Shown: piece by piece, positions 33,026 to 43,480 of the stretch
Layout of the letters: each line of letters opens with the position of its first letter
How positions within the stretch are numbered: position 1 is the stretch's first letter
NCBI GenBank assembly: GCA_040437565.1
Contig: JBDOQK010000083.1
Span: forward strand, 1 to 64,000
Length of the DNA: 64,000 nt
Direction: 5' to 3'
Origin: Albugo candida
Taxonomy: Eukaryota; Oomycota; Peronosporomycetes; Albuginales
Notes under the pieces: generated by a model
Told to the model about the DNA's origin: nothing
The model's input: the letters and a program-made list of their open reading frames with translations, nothing else
The model's database searches: none
Program-made: the position numbers and the translations under genes

Positions 33026-33175
33026 TTGGATGCACTGTAAACCGTCTTTGATAGCTTTAAAGGTTTTGAGAGATGCGGTACTATTTTCATAATAAATGGT
33101 AAATTCGATCGATGATTGGTCGATATCATTTCAGTCTTGATTTACGTGAGGAACAAATTTATCGCCACTGATCGA

Positions 33176-34781
33176 ATGCATCGCTTGCAGGTATGTTAAC
33201 AAGGCCATTTTTGCGCGATTGTATCGACTAAAATCACGGATCTGCATCCACGTAAAGCTATTGCGTCATCGAGCGACCTGGTGTGCTCTAACGTCAAGAA
33301 GAGAACTTGGGAAGCCAGCAGCTACTTTCCACCGTTCCTTGACTCGCGCGTTAAGTTCGTATCCAGACCATGAAGTAGTCGGTTTACCAGCATTATCTCC
33401 TGTAAGTTGTGTATGTTAACGCTATGAACGACCTGTATAAATGGATAACCATTTGTAGACGATGGAAACGGGCACTATCACAAAATGGTGCAAGCAAGAA
33501 GGCGAATCAATTGCTGCGGGAGATATAATTTGCGAGGTAGAAACCGATAAAGCGGTAGTCGAATTCGAATCACAAGATGACTACTACTTGGCAAAAATAT
33601 TAAAACCGGAAGGTAGCTCTGATATTCGCGTGGGTGAGCCAATTTTTGTCAGCACATTGGATCAAACGAGTCTGGAAGCATTGAAAAACTATCAGGTGGA
33701 AGAGCAGCAAAGTCAGAGCGTATCCTCACAGCAAATTGAAGTAGACACCACCCCTAGTTCATCCGCTTCCTCGTCTCCCACTCGATCCGAAAAAGAAGTC
33801 AACACCTCTGATCGCGTATTCGCAAGTCCATTGGCGAAAAAGCTAGCTCGTGAATCGAATGTTTCGCTTGGTGGAATAACCGGTTCGGGCCCACGGTCTC
33901 GTATTGTGAAAGCTGATGTGGAAGAAGCGATTAATAACGTATCGAGTTCGTCAAAATCCGATACAGTTCAGGAGCCATCACGAGCGCCCTCCCGTGTAGG
34001 AGGAGAGGAAGCACAATCTTCTGACTACCCTCTCAATCCATTGGCAGTCGAATTTGCCGATTCCTTGACGCGTCAAAAAACAACGGTTCCTCATTTCCAT
34101 CTAGCAATTGATCTCACTTTGGACAAACTGTTGGATGCGCGTGACCGACTGAATGCAGGCCGACCTCAAGATCGACAACTTTCCGTTTACGATTTTATCA
34201 TTCGTGCAGCGTCGCTCGCCATGAAAACAGTACCAGAAGTGAATTCCGCATGGAAAGACTCATTTATTCGACAATTTCACAGTGTGAATATTAATTTGGT
34301 TCTATCATCGACGACGAAACATGGCGGTGGAACCATTGCGCCAATGGTGGCAAACGTGCAACAGAAAGGATTGGATGAAATCAATCAAGATGTGTCCCAA
34401 TTGTTGGAGAGTGCTTCTGGTACATCCCTATCGTCCCAGCAGTTGGGACGTGGAACGTTCACGATTTGTAACGTTGGAATGTATGAGGTACGGTCAATGG
34501 CTGGAATTATCTGTCCCGAACAAGCGTGCCTTTTGGGACTTGGGACGATTGAAAAGAAGGTTGTCCCCAACGAAGGTACCGTATCTCGCATTGACGTGTC
34601 TACCAAATTACTAAGTTGTGTACGACATATAGATCCAGATGCAAAGGAAATTTACCAATTTGCGACAAAAATGACCGCAACATTGGCGTGTGATCATCGT
34701 GTTGTGGATGGTGCAGTGGGAGCACAATGGCTCGCTGTCTTTAAAGAGCTAGTCGAAGATCCGCTAAAAATGATTCTATAA
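33176..34781 (+). CDS. Pyruvate dehydrogenase E2 (dihydrolipoyl acetyltransferase)
   Basis: Three exons: 33176-33190, 33258-33401, 33459-34781 (introns 67 and 57 nt), 493 residues. The basic N-terminus (MHRLQLLRHRATWCALTSRR) suggests a mitochondrial transit peptide. The lipoyl domain follows: VVGLPALSPTMETGTI, with lipoyl-lysine in EVETDKAVVEFE. A peripheral subunit-binding domain (ASPLAKKLARESNVSL..GSGPRSRIVKADV) and the catalytic domain come next, ending with CDHRVVDGAVGAQWL that keeps the active-site His and Asp-Gly. It transfers acetyl groups from E1 to CoA in the pyruvate dehydrogenase complex. A single lipoyl domain is present. The first tiny exon is the least certain part. Confidence 0.92.
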
Positions 34782-35083
34782 CATTGAAGTTGTAATACTT
34801 TTCCTTGGAATAAGAAAAAAAAAAGTAGTTTGCATTCGTAAATTATGTCGCCAGACGAGTCACTAGCTATCCATCTCATCATTAAGCATCAGCAATCTCA
34901 TGTAGAATGTGTGTTCCTCCAGTTATAAACACACTCGTCAGGAAGTTTTAATGTCGCATCATTTGCTCGCTGAATATTTAATTTGAATGGCAATTAGTGC
35001 GAGTTTTATTCTATCCAATCAGAATATTCTGCAGATCAACTTTGTGATTGGTTAGTAATAAAGACTAGTTTCACTTTGTCAAA
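34782..35083. other. Intergenic, E2 / MCM7
   Basis: No gene. It contains the E2 3' UTR and the MCM7 promoter. CCAAT pentamers on both strands occur between about 34985 and 35055. Confidence 0.4.
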
Positions 35084-37723
35084 ATGAATGCCGCAATCCC
35101 GCGCGCTTCACTGAATTCCAGCAGTAATCGGCAGCAACAAGCGAGCTCCTCACGACATTTGGGCAGCGATTCACAAGCGGGTACACATCTGTTGAACTCA
35201 TCCAACAGCACTGTACCATACAATCCCTCTGCTGGATATCAAGACGACAAAGGTATTCCTCGAGCACACGAGTTGAACTTGTCGTTTACCCCTGTTAATT
35301 AATATTTATAACGATATCATTTTACAAAGCGTAGCTAAATGCATTCGATTTCTACAAACATTCACTTCCCACACTGACAACTCCAATACAGGACCCAAGT
35401 ACATGACAATTTTGGTAAACCGCATTGTTTCATACCCTTTCATAATCCATAACAGAGAACATTACCTCTAACATCTAATATCACAGCAACAAGTTGCGAA
35501 TCGAGAGCGCATTTCCATCCCAATTTCACTCGATGACGTCCAAATAGTACATTGATCCATCGCACAATCTCTTATTTGTCCAACTGATTCAATTTTACGT
35601 AGTTTGACGGCGAAGATGATGCACTCGTTTATCGAATCGGACGAAATACCAAGCGGTACATTTCTCTATTCGCTGAAGCAGTTGAGGAGTGTCTACCAGC
35701 TCCAACGCGCGATCTATCGGGAACAGAGGATATTCTCGACGTTTTGAGAATGCATCATCCTGAGGAAACAGGCCAAAACCATACGGAAGAAACCGATCCT
35801 GAAAGCGCACGCAAAAGCAATATTCCACGAGCACTGATGCGTCGGTTCGAAATCCATCTGGTTCCTGGAATCAAATTGAAATCGGTCGCGATACGACATG
35901 TCAAAGCTCGTCATGTTGGCTCACTAGTTCGAATCACTGGAATGGTGACGCGTGTGTCCAATGTGAAGCCCCTACTCACAGTCGCAACATACACGTGTGA
36001 AATCTGTGCGTTTGAAGTATATCAAGAAGTGAATGCGCGTCAATTCACTCCTTTGTCACAATGTCCAAGTGATCGATGCAAAACAAATAGAACGAATGGG
36101 AGGCTCGTGTTACAGACAAAAGCGTCCAAGTTTGAAAAATTTCAGGAACTCAAATTTCAAGAAACTCCCGATCAAGTTCCAATGGGGCACGTTCCGCGCT
36201 CATTGACAGTGTACTTGCGTGGCGAACTGACACGAACATGCGAACCGGGTTCGATCGTAACAATCTGCGGAATTTTTCTCCCACTTCCAATCTCTGCACA
36301 ACGACAAATGCAAATGGGATTATTGACAGAAACTTATTTGGAAGCCACCGATGTGAAAAACCACAAGACGAGATACTCGGCCATGGAATCGAACGAAGCG
36401 ATGGAAACTCAAGTACTTCGTCTGCAACAAAATTCCAACATTTATGAAATCTTATCTCAATCCATCGCACCGGAAATCTACGGTCATGAGGATGTGAAGA
36501 AAGCGCTCTTATTGCTAATGATCGGTGGTGTGACAAAGAGAATGGATGAAGGAATGAGACTTCGTGGGGACATCAACATCTTACTCATTGGCGATCCCGG
36601 AGTCGCCAAATCACAACTGCTCAAACACATTGTCAGTATCGCTCCTCGCGGAGTGTACACAACCGGAAAAGGAAGCTCTGGTGTGGGTCTTACAGCAGCT
36701 GTCATTCGCGATTCTATCACACGTGAAATGACTTTGGAAGGCGGAGCTCTCGTTCTCGCCGATATGGGAATATGTGCAATCGATGAATTTGACAAAATGG
36801 AGGAAAGTGATCGCACAGCCATTCACGAAGTCATGGAACAGCAAACTGTCAGCATCGCTAAAGCGGGAATCACCACAACACTCAATGCGCGTACATCTGT
36901 TCTTGCAGCAGCAAATCCCATTTACGGACGATACAATCCGAAACTCAGCGCATCTCAGAATATCAATCTCTCCAACGCGTTACTCTCGCGCTTTGATCTC
37001 ATCTTTCTGATCCTCGATCATGCGAATTACGACCGCGATGAAACTCTTGCAAGACACGTGACGTATGTGCATCGATACGCAAAGAATCCAAAGATGAATT
37101 TCGAGCCCGTTCGACCCGAAGTGCTTCGGTACTTTGTCGCTATTGCCAAACAATACACTCCTCACATTCCATCCGAATTGAGCGGATACATTGTCGAAGC
37201 GTATGTGACATTACGGCAACAGGACGCAAATGATCAAATGCGAGAGATGCGACAGAATGGAAGGCAGTATGCAAGCGACAGTAATGGCAATGGAAATGAA
37301 GGACAGACAGCGATGACTGCACGTCAATTATTGAGCATTTTGAGAATGTCACAAGCATTAGCTCGACTTCGATTCGCAACGGATGTGATGCATCAGGATG
37401 TCGATGAAGCGATACGATTGGTATACGCATCGAAAGCTTCTCTTTTGAATCAAACTGAAGACTATACGAAAAATGGAAGAGGACACGCAATCAATGGAAC
37501 GGGATTTATTGGATCGAGTGACGTGATGTCGACGATTTATCGTATGGTGTTGGAATACGCAAAGGACAAAGACATTTGTGCTGTTACGATCGCTGATATT
37601 GAGCCAATTGTTTTTCGAAAAGGATATACGATGCAGCAATTACGATCGTGCATCAAATATTACTCGGAGTTGGATGTTATGCAAATGAATGCCGCGGGAA
37701 CAACACTCCATTTTGTCGCGTAG
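35084..37723 (+). CDS. MCM7: Replicative helicase subunit MCM7
   Basis: Four exons: 35084-35252, 35392-35414, 35487-35537, 35603-37723 (introns 139, 72 and 65 nt), 787 residues. The N-terminal ~50 residues are Ser/Asn/Gln-rich. YQDDKGPKY and NRERISIPISLDD match the start of animal MCM7. A zinc ribbon follows (CEIC..CPSDRC). The AAA+ core has Walker A GDPGVAKSQLLKHI, Walker B as LADMGICAIDEFDKM and arginine finger LSRFDLIFLI. VTRVSNVKP and LMRRFE are typical of MCM7 within the family. It is part of the MCM2-7 ring that unwinds DNA at origins. Gap 37729-37828, just after the stop, repeats the last 66 bp (37663-37728 = 37829-37894). Pieces of this 3' end recur further downstream. Confidence 0.95.
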
Positions 37724-37828
37724 ATGTGNNNNNNNNNNNNNNNNNNNNNNNNNNNNNNNNNNNNNNNNNNNNNNNNNNNNNNNNNNNNNNNNNNNNNNNN
37801 NNNNNNNNNNNNNNNNNNNNNNNNNNNN

Positions 37829-38119
37829 CTCGGAGTTGGATGTTATGCAAATGAATGCCGCGGGAACAACACTCCATTTTGTCGCGTAGATGTGCTTCGT
37901 ACTTTATGGGATGGGTACGGAGATGGTCGTGGGTGAAAGACGGCGAGAAATACATTGCGAAGGAAATGATATGGAAATATACGATTTATACACATAGAGA
38001 GGTTATGCTGCTTGTAAATGGAAGAGGCTGAGGCATAATTGCACGATACGATGCCTTTTGTGTACAGATTTGATACTTGCAAAATCGCGTCACTCAATGT
38101 ATGCCCTCTGCATCGATAA
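37829..38119. other. Repeated MCM7 tail and its 3' flank
   Basis: 37829-37894 repeats the last exon end of MCM7 because of the unmerged gap. The following ~220 bp separates MCM7 from the convergent secreted-protein gene. Similar sequence recurs before the other secreted paralogs. Confidence 0.6.
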
Positions 38120-38839
38120 TTACCAAGCCGGTTCAATTGGAGTTTCTTCTTTTTCTTTTTCCGGTGCAGGACTTCCTTTTTTTTCTTTTTCTGGAGCAGG
38201 ACTTCCTTCTTTTTCTTTTTCTGGAGTTGGAATCTCTTCTTTATCAGGAGTTCCGTTCTTCTTTCTTGACTTTCCCTTTGCTTGACCCGTTTTCCCTTCT
38301 TCATCCTGCCTGAAATTTCCGTGAGATTTCTCTTTATTATCTCCACTGGGGTTCTCATTGGGATTTTCTCCCGACTTTTCTTTGGGATCTTCCGTATTGT
38401 TTTCGCTGTTATTCTTTGCTTTATCTTTTTCATCTTCTTTCCTCTGTTTTTCTTCCTCTTTCTCTTTCTTCTTCAATGCTTTGGCTTTTTTCTTTGCCAA
38501 TTTTGCTGCCTTTTTATCGTCTTTAATTTTCTGTTTTCTCTCTTTCTCGATCCTCTTCTTCTCGGCTTTGTCTTTCTTCTTCTGCGCTTTATCCTTCTTC
38601 TTTTTCTCTTTTTCCTCCTCCGTATCCTTATCGTTCTCCTTCTCCGGATCATCCTTGAGGTACGCCTCACCACACTCATCGGGATTCTCTTTCGGATCGC
38701 CGCCATTACTCTTTTTTGGCTTATCCGCCAGCTTTCGGAACCTCAAAGGTGTTGCCAATTTCCTCTCTGAGAGGTCCTCACATGAGTATTGACTCATGCA
38801 AAATGAGGCAATGAGGAGAATGATTGTTGCTATTCGCAT
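38120..38839 (-). CDS. Secreted Lys/Glu-rich effector-like protein (copy 1)
   Basis: A single exon, 239 residues. A clear signal peptide (MRIATIILLIASFCMSQYSC) is followed by a leader shared with the paralogs, EDLSERKLATPLRFRKL. The mature part is highly charged: a DNDKDTEEEKEKKKKD-type coiled region, then short repeats of the form (E/G)SPAPEKEKE near the end. It has no Cys beyond the leader and one in DECGEA. There is no known domain and no canonical RxLR-dEER, only the RKL sequence at a similar distance from the signal peptide. It is convergent with MCM7. Export from the cell is well supported; action in a host is inferred from pathogen biology and gene-family behaviour. Confidence 0.8.
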   Translation of the reverse strand: MRIATIILLIASFCMSQYSCEDLSERKLATPLRFRKLADKPKKSNGGDPKENPDECGEAYLKDDPEKENDKDTEEEKEKKKKDKAQKKKDKAEKKRIEKERKQKIKDDKKAAKLAKKKAKALKKKEKEEEKQRKEDEKDKAKNNSENNTEDPKEKSGENPNENPSGDNKEKSHGNFRQDEEGKTGQAKGKSRKKNGTPDKEEIPTPEKEKEGSPAPEKEKKGSPAPEKEKEETPIEPAW

Positions 38840-39644
38840 TGTTGTCGTTGAGAGTGAATTTGNNNNNNNNNNNNNNNNNNNNNNNNNNNNNNNNNNNNNN
38901 NNNNNNNNNNNNNNNNNNNNNNNNNNNNNNNNNNNNNNNNNNNNNNNNNNNNNNNNNNNNNNTTTTCTTTTTCTGGAGCAGGACTTCCTTCTTTTTCTTT
39001 TTCTGGAGTTGGAATCTCTTCTTTATCAGGAGTTCCGTTCTTCTTTCTTGACTTTCCCTTTGCTTGACCCGTTTTCCCTTCTTCATCCTGCCTGAAATTT
39101 CCGTGAGATTTCTCTTTATTATCTCCACTGGGGTTCTCATTGGGATTTTCTCCCGACTTTTCTTTGGGATCTTCCGTATTGTTTTCGCTGTTATTCTTTG
39201 CTTTATCTTTTTCATCTTCTTTCCTCTGTTTTTCTTCCTCTTTCTCTTTCTTCTTCAATGCTTTGGCTTTTTTCTTTGCCAATTTTGCTGCCTTTTTATC
39301 GTCTTTAATTTTCTGTTTTCTCTCTTTCTCGATCCTCTTCTTCTCGGCTTTGTCTTTCTTCTTCTGCGCTTTATCCTTCTTCTTTTTCTCTTTTTCCTCC
39401 TCCGTATCCTTATCGTTCTCCTTCTCCGGATCATCCTTGAGGTACGCCTCACCACACTCATCGGGATTCTCTTTCGGATCGCCGCCATTACTCTTTTTTG
39501 GCTTATCCGCCAGCTTTCGGAACCTCAAAGGTGTTGCCAATTTCCTCTCTGAGAGGTCCTCACATGAGTATTGACTCATGCAAAATGAGGCAATGAGGAG
39601 AATGATTGTTGCTATTCGCATTGTTGTCGTTGAGAGTGAATTTG
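38181..39644. repeat. 682-bp gap-flanking direct repeat
   Basis: The two 682-bp halves are identical by eye and meet at a 100-N gap. This is the expected pattern of overlapping contig ends that were not merged. It covers nearly the whole of secreted copy 1. Confidence 0.85.
38963..39621 (-). other. Assembly duplicate of copy 1
   Basis: 38963-39644 repeats 38181-38862 across gap 38863-38962 with no difference that I can see. The apparent second gene is therefore the same gene read from the next contig, lacking its last codons. Its upstream flank (39622 onward) is the true promoter of copy 1. Confidence 0.85.
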
Positions 39645-41204
39645 AAAATGTATCCTCATACCACTCGCGTTGTTCTCTGTAAGATTTGAGGAAATTTACT
39701 CAAGTGTAAACGCGCAACAGAGTGGTGAGGTTTCACTGCGCAATCTGAGTGAGATCATTGTCATCGAAGAAGCATTTTGTCATGAAAGATTGGTTTAACA
39801 GAGCTTATACTGATGATAAATAGGTAGTTTTGTGCTATGACGTCAGAATACGTGATGTATGATATTTTCAGGAAATCATCGAACTGATAAACGAGTGCAA
39901 GAATTCTTCACCCCTCATAACACGGAGGGAATTCTCCCAGATGGTGATACTCAACGCCCCTCAATTGAGCTGTCTACCTCGCTTTTGTATCACACGTACG
40001 CGATAATGAGTGTGGAGTTGCCTAGAACTAGGCTCCAACTAGGACTGCTATAATTAAGCTGTCTGGGTAACATGATATATTGCGAGATTTGATAAAGTAC
40101 TATTTGTGAACATCAGCATATCTCGATGGATTGGATAAGTGAATAATAAATCAAAAGTGATTTCCCACGCGTCTTCTTATCTGATATATTGTCACATAAA
40201 TATTTTCGTATTGGTTACTACGACAATTGATTCGTCACAAAGATATTGATTCATAAGGTGATGAAGAGGCTCTGGAAGTAGCTCAGAGGGTGGACGTTCG
40301 GTATGGACACACAGTCGCCTTTGTAGCTGTAGAAAGATTGCGAGAAGGAAGCGCGTTAAGGCACTCGCAAAGATGGGATTTACGAATTTTGCCCATTTTT
40401 AATGAATTAGTCAAATGCTTATCTGACTGCACGATATGCTTTATTGTATGTAACATTAATAACACTTATAAACTTTGCGTCATAAAAGGTTGTTTTTACA
40501 AAGTCTTTACTGTTTGAATAGGAAACAACGCTAAATGATGCCAGCGTGCGTGGCAAAATTTCCAGGAATTACCAGCTTTTGCGTCAAAAGAACTGCCTTT
40601 TACGAAGGTGTTCCGTCAATAAATAGCTACCACCGTACAGTGACATCGGCATACGTGACGGTCTTCTCATCCATAATACCACTCATAGTTATCCTTAAAC
40701 TAGGACTACTATAGTCACTTCAGCTCATGCGAATAGTTATAAGCTCATTGCGGACGTGACATTCATTCAATACAGCATTCGGCTTCGAATCATCGCGGTG
40801 ATCATCATGTGACGTTATTCCCACACGTATTTTAGACTGAACAGCTCTGATATTCAGACAGAGCTATCAGAAACGCAGCAATGCACTTTACCTTATACCT
40901 TATAGCTGCGAAGTAAACGCTTCAGTTGCTCGCAGAAGAAAAATAGCTCTGTGTCCAAACCATAGTGTGGTTTTCGACGCGAATCTTTTCAACCTGTGTA
41001 TTTTATATGGTCAGCAGGATTGATATGAATCACCCGCCGGATAGAATGACATTTGGTGCAATGCGCGGCTTTCCATGCTTCATGCATTGTTATCCTTTGC
41101 ATTTCTTCTATGATAAGCAAGGTCGATGCGCCATGATGATCGCATTGTTATCATTGAGCATGTGATGCATAAAGATGAGGTACGAATGAGATTAGAATAC
41201 AATT
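39622..41204. repeat. Accessory spacer with decayed duplicated segments
   Basis: No intact gene. It contains the promoter block of copy 1 (39622-39850) and a degraded promoter-like piece around 40480-40660. From about 40735 it contains sequence that recurs at 42350 (see tandem unit). Composition is AT-rich with stops in all frames. Confidence 0.6.
39838..39862 (-). promoter_or_regulatory. TGACGTCA-type element upstream of copy 1
   Basis: TGACGTCAGAATACGTGATG on the plus strand lies 217 bp upstream of the copy 1 start. A related element occupies the same place upstream of the other paralogs. The core is the palindromic CRE/bZIP site. Function is inferred from position and recurrence. Confidence 0.5.
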
Positions 41205-41345
41205 AAATGTTGCGAAAACTACTCGGAATTGGACGTCATGCAGCAGAAACAACGCAATATTTTGTGACATCGGTATTTTCGTTCTTTATCGACTGGCTAC
41301 TGTGATGGTCGGTCGTTTATAAAGCAACCGAGTCGCATTGTCATG
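40735..41345. repeat. Tandem duplication unit A
   Basis: About 600 bp that recurs at 42350-42905, roughly 1.6 kb downstream, at high but imperfect identity. Both begin with AGTTATAAGCTCATTGC(G/A)GACG, continue through CATTCGGCTTCGAATCATCG and end in the MCM7-tail copy. Unit B has lost and gained small segments, so spacing differs by about 60 bp. Each unit is followed by a secreted-protein paralog on the minus strand. Confidence 0.75.
41205..41345 (+). pseudogene. MCM7 3'-end fragment (unit A)
   Basis: The plus strand reads CENYSELDVMQQKQRNIL, to be compared with the MCM7 end CIKYYSELDVMQMNAAGTTL, and nucleotide similarity extends over about 70 bp. Only the last ~25 codons are represented, with a stop soon after. 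The remainder of MCM7 is absent. It stands tail-to-tail with secreted copy 2, as MCM7 itself does with copy 1. Confidence 0.75.
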
Positions 41346-41491
41346 TTGGAGAAACGGACGCGAAATGTTTCGTGAAGGTAGCTTTATTTACAAATGGATG
41401 GAACGATCCGTTCTGTGCAGAAGTATAATATTTGCGGGAGTCTGTTCATTTCATTAAAATGGCCTAATCAAGAATTCCTGCGACTCATTTT

Positions 41492-41848
41492 CTACTTTCT
41501 CACTCCTTGTCCACTTTTCCCGCCATTAATTCCTTTGTAACCTTTTGGCTTTTCTTCCTTTCTATTGTTTTTATCTTCTTTCTCTTTTGAGCTTTTTCTA
41601 TCGTCTTTCGTTAATTTCATTCCTTTCTTCGCATTATCGTCTGCACTTCCCACAACAGCACTGCGCAAGGAACGCTGACTCGGATGGTTCGATGTAGCTC
41701 CCGGACCTCCCCCTGTACCTTGTTCGGGTGTACCCTTCAGCTTTCGGAATCTTGGAGATGTCGTCAATTCTCTGTCTGAGAGCCCCTCACACGAGTATTG
41801 ACTCACGTAAAATGAAGCAACGAGAAGAATGATTGTTGTTATTCGCAT
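41492..41848 (-). CDS. Secreted effector-like protein (copy 2)
   Basis: A single exon, 118 residues. The signal peptide is MRITTIILLVASFYVSQYSC and the leader is EGLSDRELTTSPRFRKL, clearly the same family as copy 1. The tail differs: a Gly-rich spacer, then a short Lys/Glu/Asp-rich segment (KEKEDKNNRKEEKPKGYKG). No Cys after the leader. The start is the only ATG near the conserved leader. The spacing to the MCM7 tail and the promoter block match copy 1. Confidence 0.78.
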   Translation of the reverse strand: MRITTIILLVASFYVSQYSCEGLSDRELTTSPRFRKLKGTPEQGTGGGPGATSNHPSQRSLRSAVVGSADDNAKKGMKLTKDDRKSSKEKEDKNNRKEEKPKGYKGINGGKSGQGVRK

Positions 41849-42349
41849 CTTTTAGTTGAGAGTGAATTTGAAAATGGATCCTCACACTACTCACATCGCA
41901 CTCCGTAAAGATCGGAGTGAATTTGCGAGAGTGTAAAGCGCGATAAAGCGGTGAGGTGGCAGTGAGCAATATGAGAGAGATAATTGTCATCATACAAGCT
42001 TTACGTCATGAAAGGTTGATTTGGCGACGCTTCTACTGGATACCAACGTGCGATACCGTCAGCATACGTGGCGATTTTTGAAGACGTAAAGGGCTTTACG
42101 CTTTCTTCATTCTTTCTGCTTGCGTTATATGAACGCACCAGATAGCGATTCGTAACGCATCTTGCTTGAGCTGGCTGTATTTCTCGCTTCTGTATCACAC
42201 TCACACACTCACATGCACGACAGATAATCATGTGTGCACGTTATGCTAGGACTATTCAAGACTTACTATAGTTCGAGCACATAACCCTCGGTACTGTGAT
42301 ACACTGCGAGAAAGGTACTAACACACTATTCATGGACATTGCATCCGTA
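41849..42349. other. Promoter block and spacer of copy 2
   Basis: The first ~200 bp align with the upstream regions of copies 1, 3 and 4, including GTGAATTTGAAAATGGATCC just before the gene and GGTGAGGTGGCAGTGAGC near 41950. Beyond it no gene is seen. Confidence 0.55.
42055..42076 (-). promoter_or_regulatory. CRE-like element upstream of copy 2
   Basis: ACCGTCAGCATACGTGGCG lies about 210 bp upstream of the copy 2 start. It is one base off the TGACGTCA palindrome, but the CAG-ATACGT half is conserved with the other copies. Confidence 0.45.
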
Positions 42350-42905
42350 TATAGTTATAAGCTCATTGCAGACGTGACATTCATTCAATACAGCATTCGG
42401 CTTCGAATCATCGCGGTGATCATCATGTGACATTATTCCCACACGCAATTTAGACTGAAGAGCTCTCATATTTTGATAGAGCTATCAGAAACAAAGCAAT
42501 AAACCTTACCTTGCAACTTACGGCCGCGAAGTAAAGGCTTTAGTTGTGCATCTGCCGCAGGATAGAATGGCGTTTGGTGCAATGCGACTTTCCATGCTTC
42601 ATGCATCGTTATGATCTCCACTTATTCTTGTGCCTTTCTATATATATTTTGCATTTCTTCTATGATAAGCAAGGTCGCTGCTCCATGATGACCGCATTGT
42701 TATCATTGAGTATGTGATGCATAAAGGTGAGGTACGATATGAGATTCTGACTACACTTGAAATCATGTTGCGAATACTACTCGGATTTGGACGTCATGCA
42801 GCAGAAACAACGCAATATTTTGTGGCATCAGTATTTTCGTTCTTTATCGACTGGCTACTGTGACGGTTGGATGTGGCGTATTGTTCAGGTGGGTGTATCT
42901 GAAAG
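42350..42905. repeat. Tandem duplication unit B
   Basis: This is the second copy of the unit at 40735-41345. It shares the opening block, the GGATAGAATG..TTTGGTGCAATG segment, the TTCTATGATAAGCAAGGTCG segment and the terminal MCM7-tail piece. Confidence 0.75.
42757..42905 (+). pseudogene. MCM7 3'-end fragment (unit B)
   Basis: The plus strand reads SCCEYYSDLDVMQQKQRNIL, closer to MCM7 (SCIKYYSELDVMQ) than the unit A copy. Only the extreme 3' end is present. It is followed by secreted copy 3 in convergent orientation. Confidence 0.75.
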
Positions 42906-43303
42906 TACATTGTTTCTGGACTTGTATAGAAACAGCGGCGATTGTAGCTGGTGAAGGATTGCGAGAAGAATATCGCAGTAGGATAATGAAGAATAGTAGA
43001 TGGAAAGAGCGTTTCCTGCAATTGTCTTGTGTTATATAAAAAAAAAGGCATTTTCACATTTGCATAAATCGATTTGTTTTGTATAGAAATATATTACTTG
43101 CGCGAATGAGGCACCTTATTGATGGGCCTTGCATCGAAAAATACTGTCCGTCATTCTCTTGTTCCACCTTCCCTTTTCCTCGATGCTCTTTTCTGTCCTC
43201 TTTATTCCTTAATCGGACGTAAATCGCCTCTATTCTTGTGTTTAATTTCGTCCTCTTTCGTGGAGGGGCCATCGAATCCACGATCACCGGCACCGTGTAA
43301 GAA

Positions 43304-43480
43304 TCACCGAATCTGATTGTTCGGTTTTGATTCCGAAAGGCCGTCATTAGCTGCTTCAGGTGTTTCTGTTAGCTTACGGAACCTCAAAGGTGTCGCCGAA
43401 TCCCTCTCTGAGAGATCCTCACATGAATATTGACTCACGCAAACTGAAGCAACGAGGAGAATGATTGTTGTTATTTGCAT
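43304..43480 (-). CDS. Secreted effector-like paralog, short (copy 3)
   Basis: The signal peptide MQITTIILLVASVCVSQYSC and leader EDLSERDSATPLRFRKL are well preserved, but the ORF ends after 58 residues, without the charged tail seen in copies 1, 4 and 5. It may be a minimal secreted peptide or a broken copy. The flanks (promoter block upstream, MCM7 tail downstream) are intact. Confidence 0.6.
   Translation of the reverse strand: MQITTIILLVASVCVSQYSCEDLSERDSATPLRFRKLTETPEAANDGLSESKPNNQIR

Noticed and set aside
38282-39574. Hydrophobic Phe/Leu-rich plus-strand ORFs that look like membrane proteins
   Set aside because: They are the antisense of Lys/Glu codons (AAA, AAG, GAA), which read as Phe/Leu/Ser; composition artefact.
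38963-39621. Apparent sixth secreted-protein gene identical to copy 1
   Set aside because: It is an exact 682-bp repeat across a 100-N gap, the same pattern seen at the catalase and other single-copy genes; counted as an assembly duplicate.
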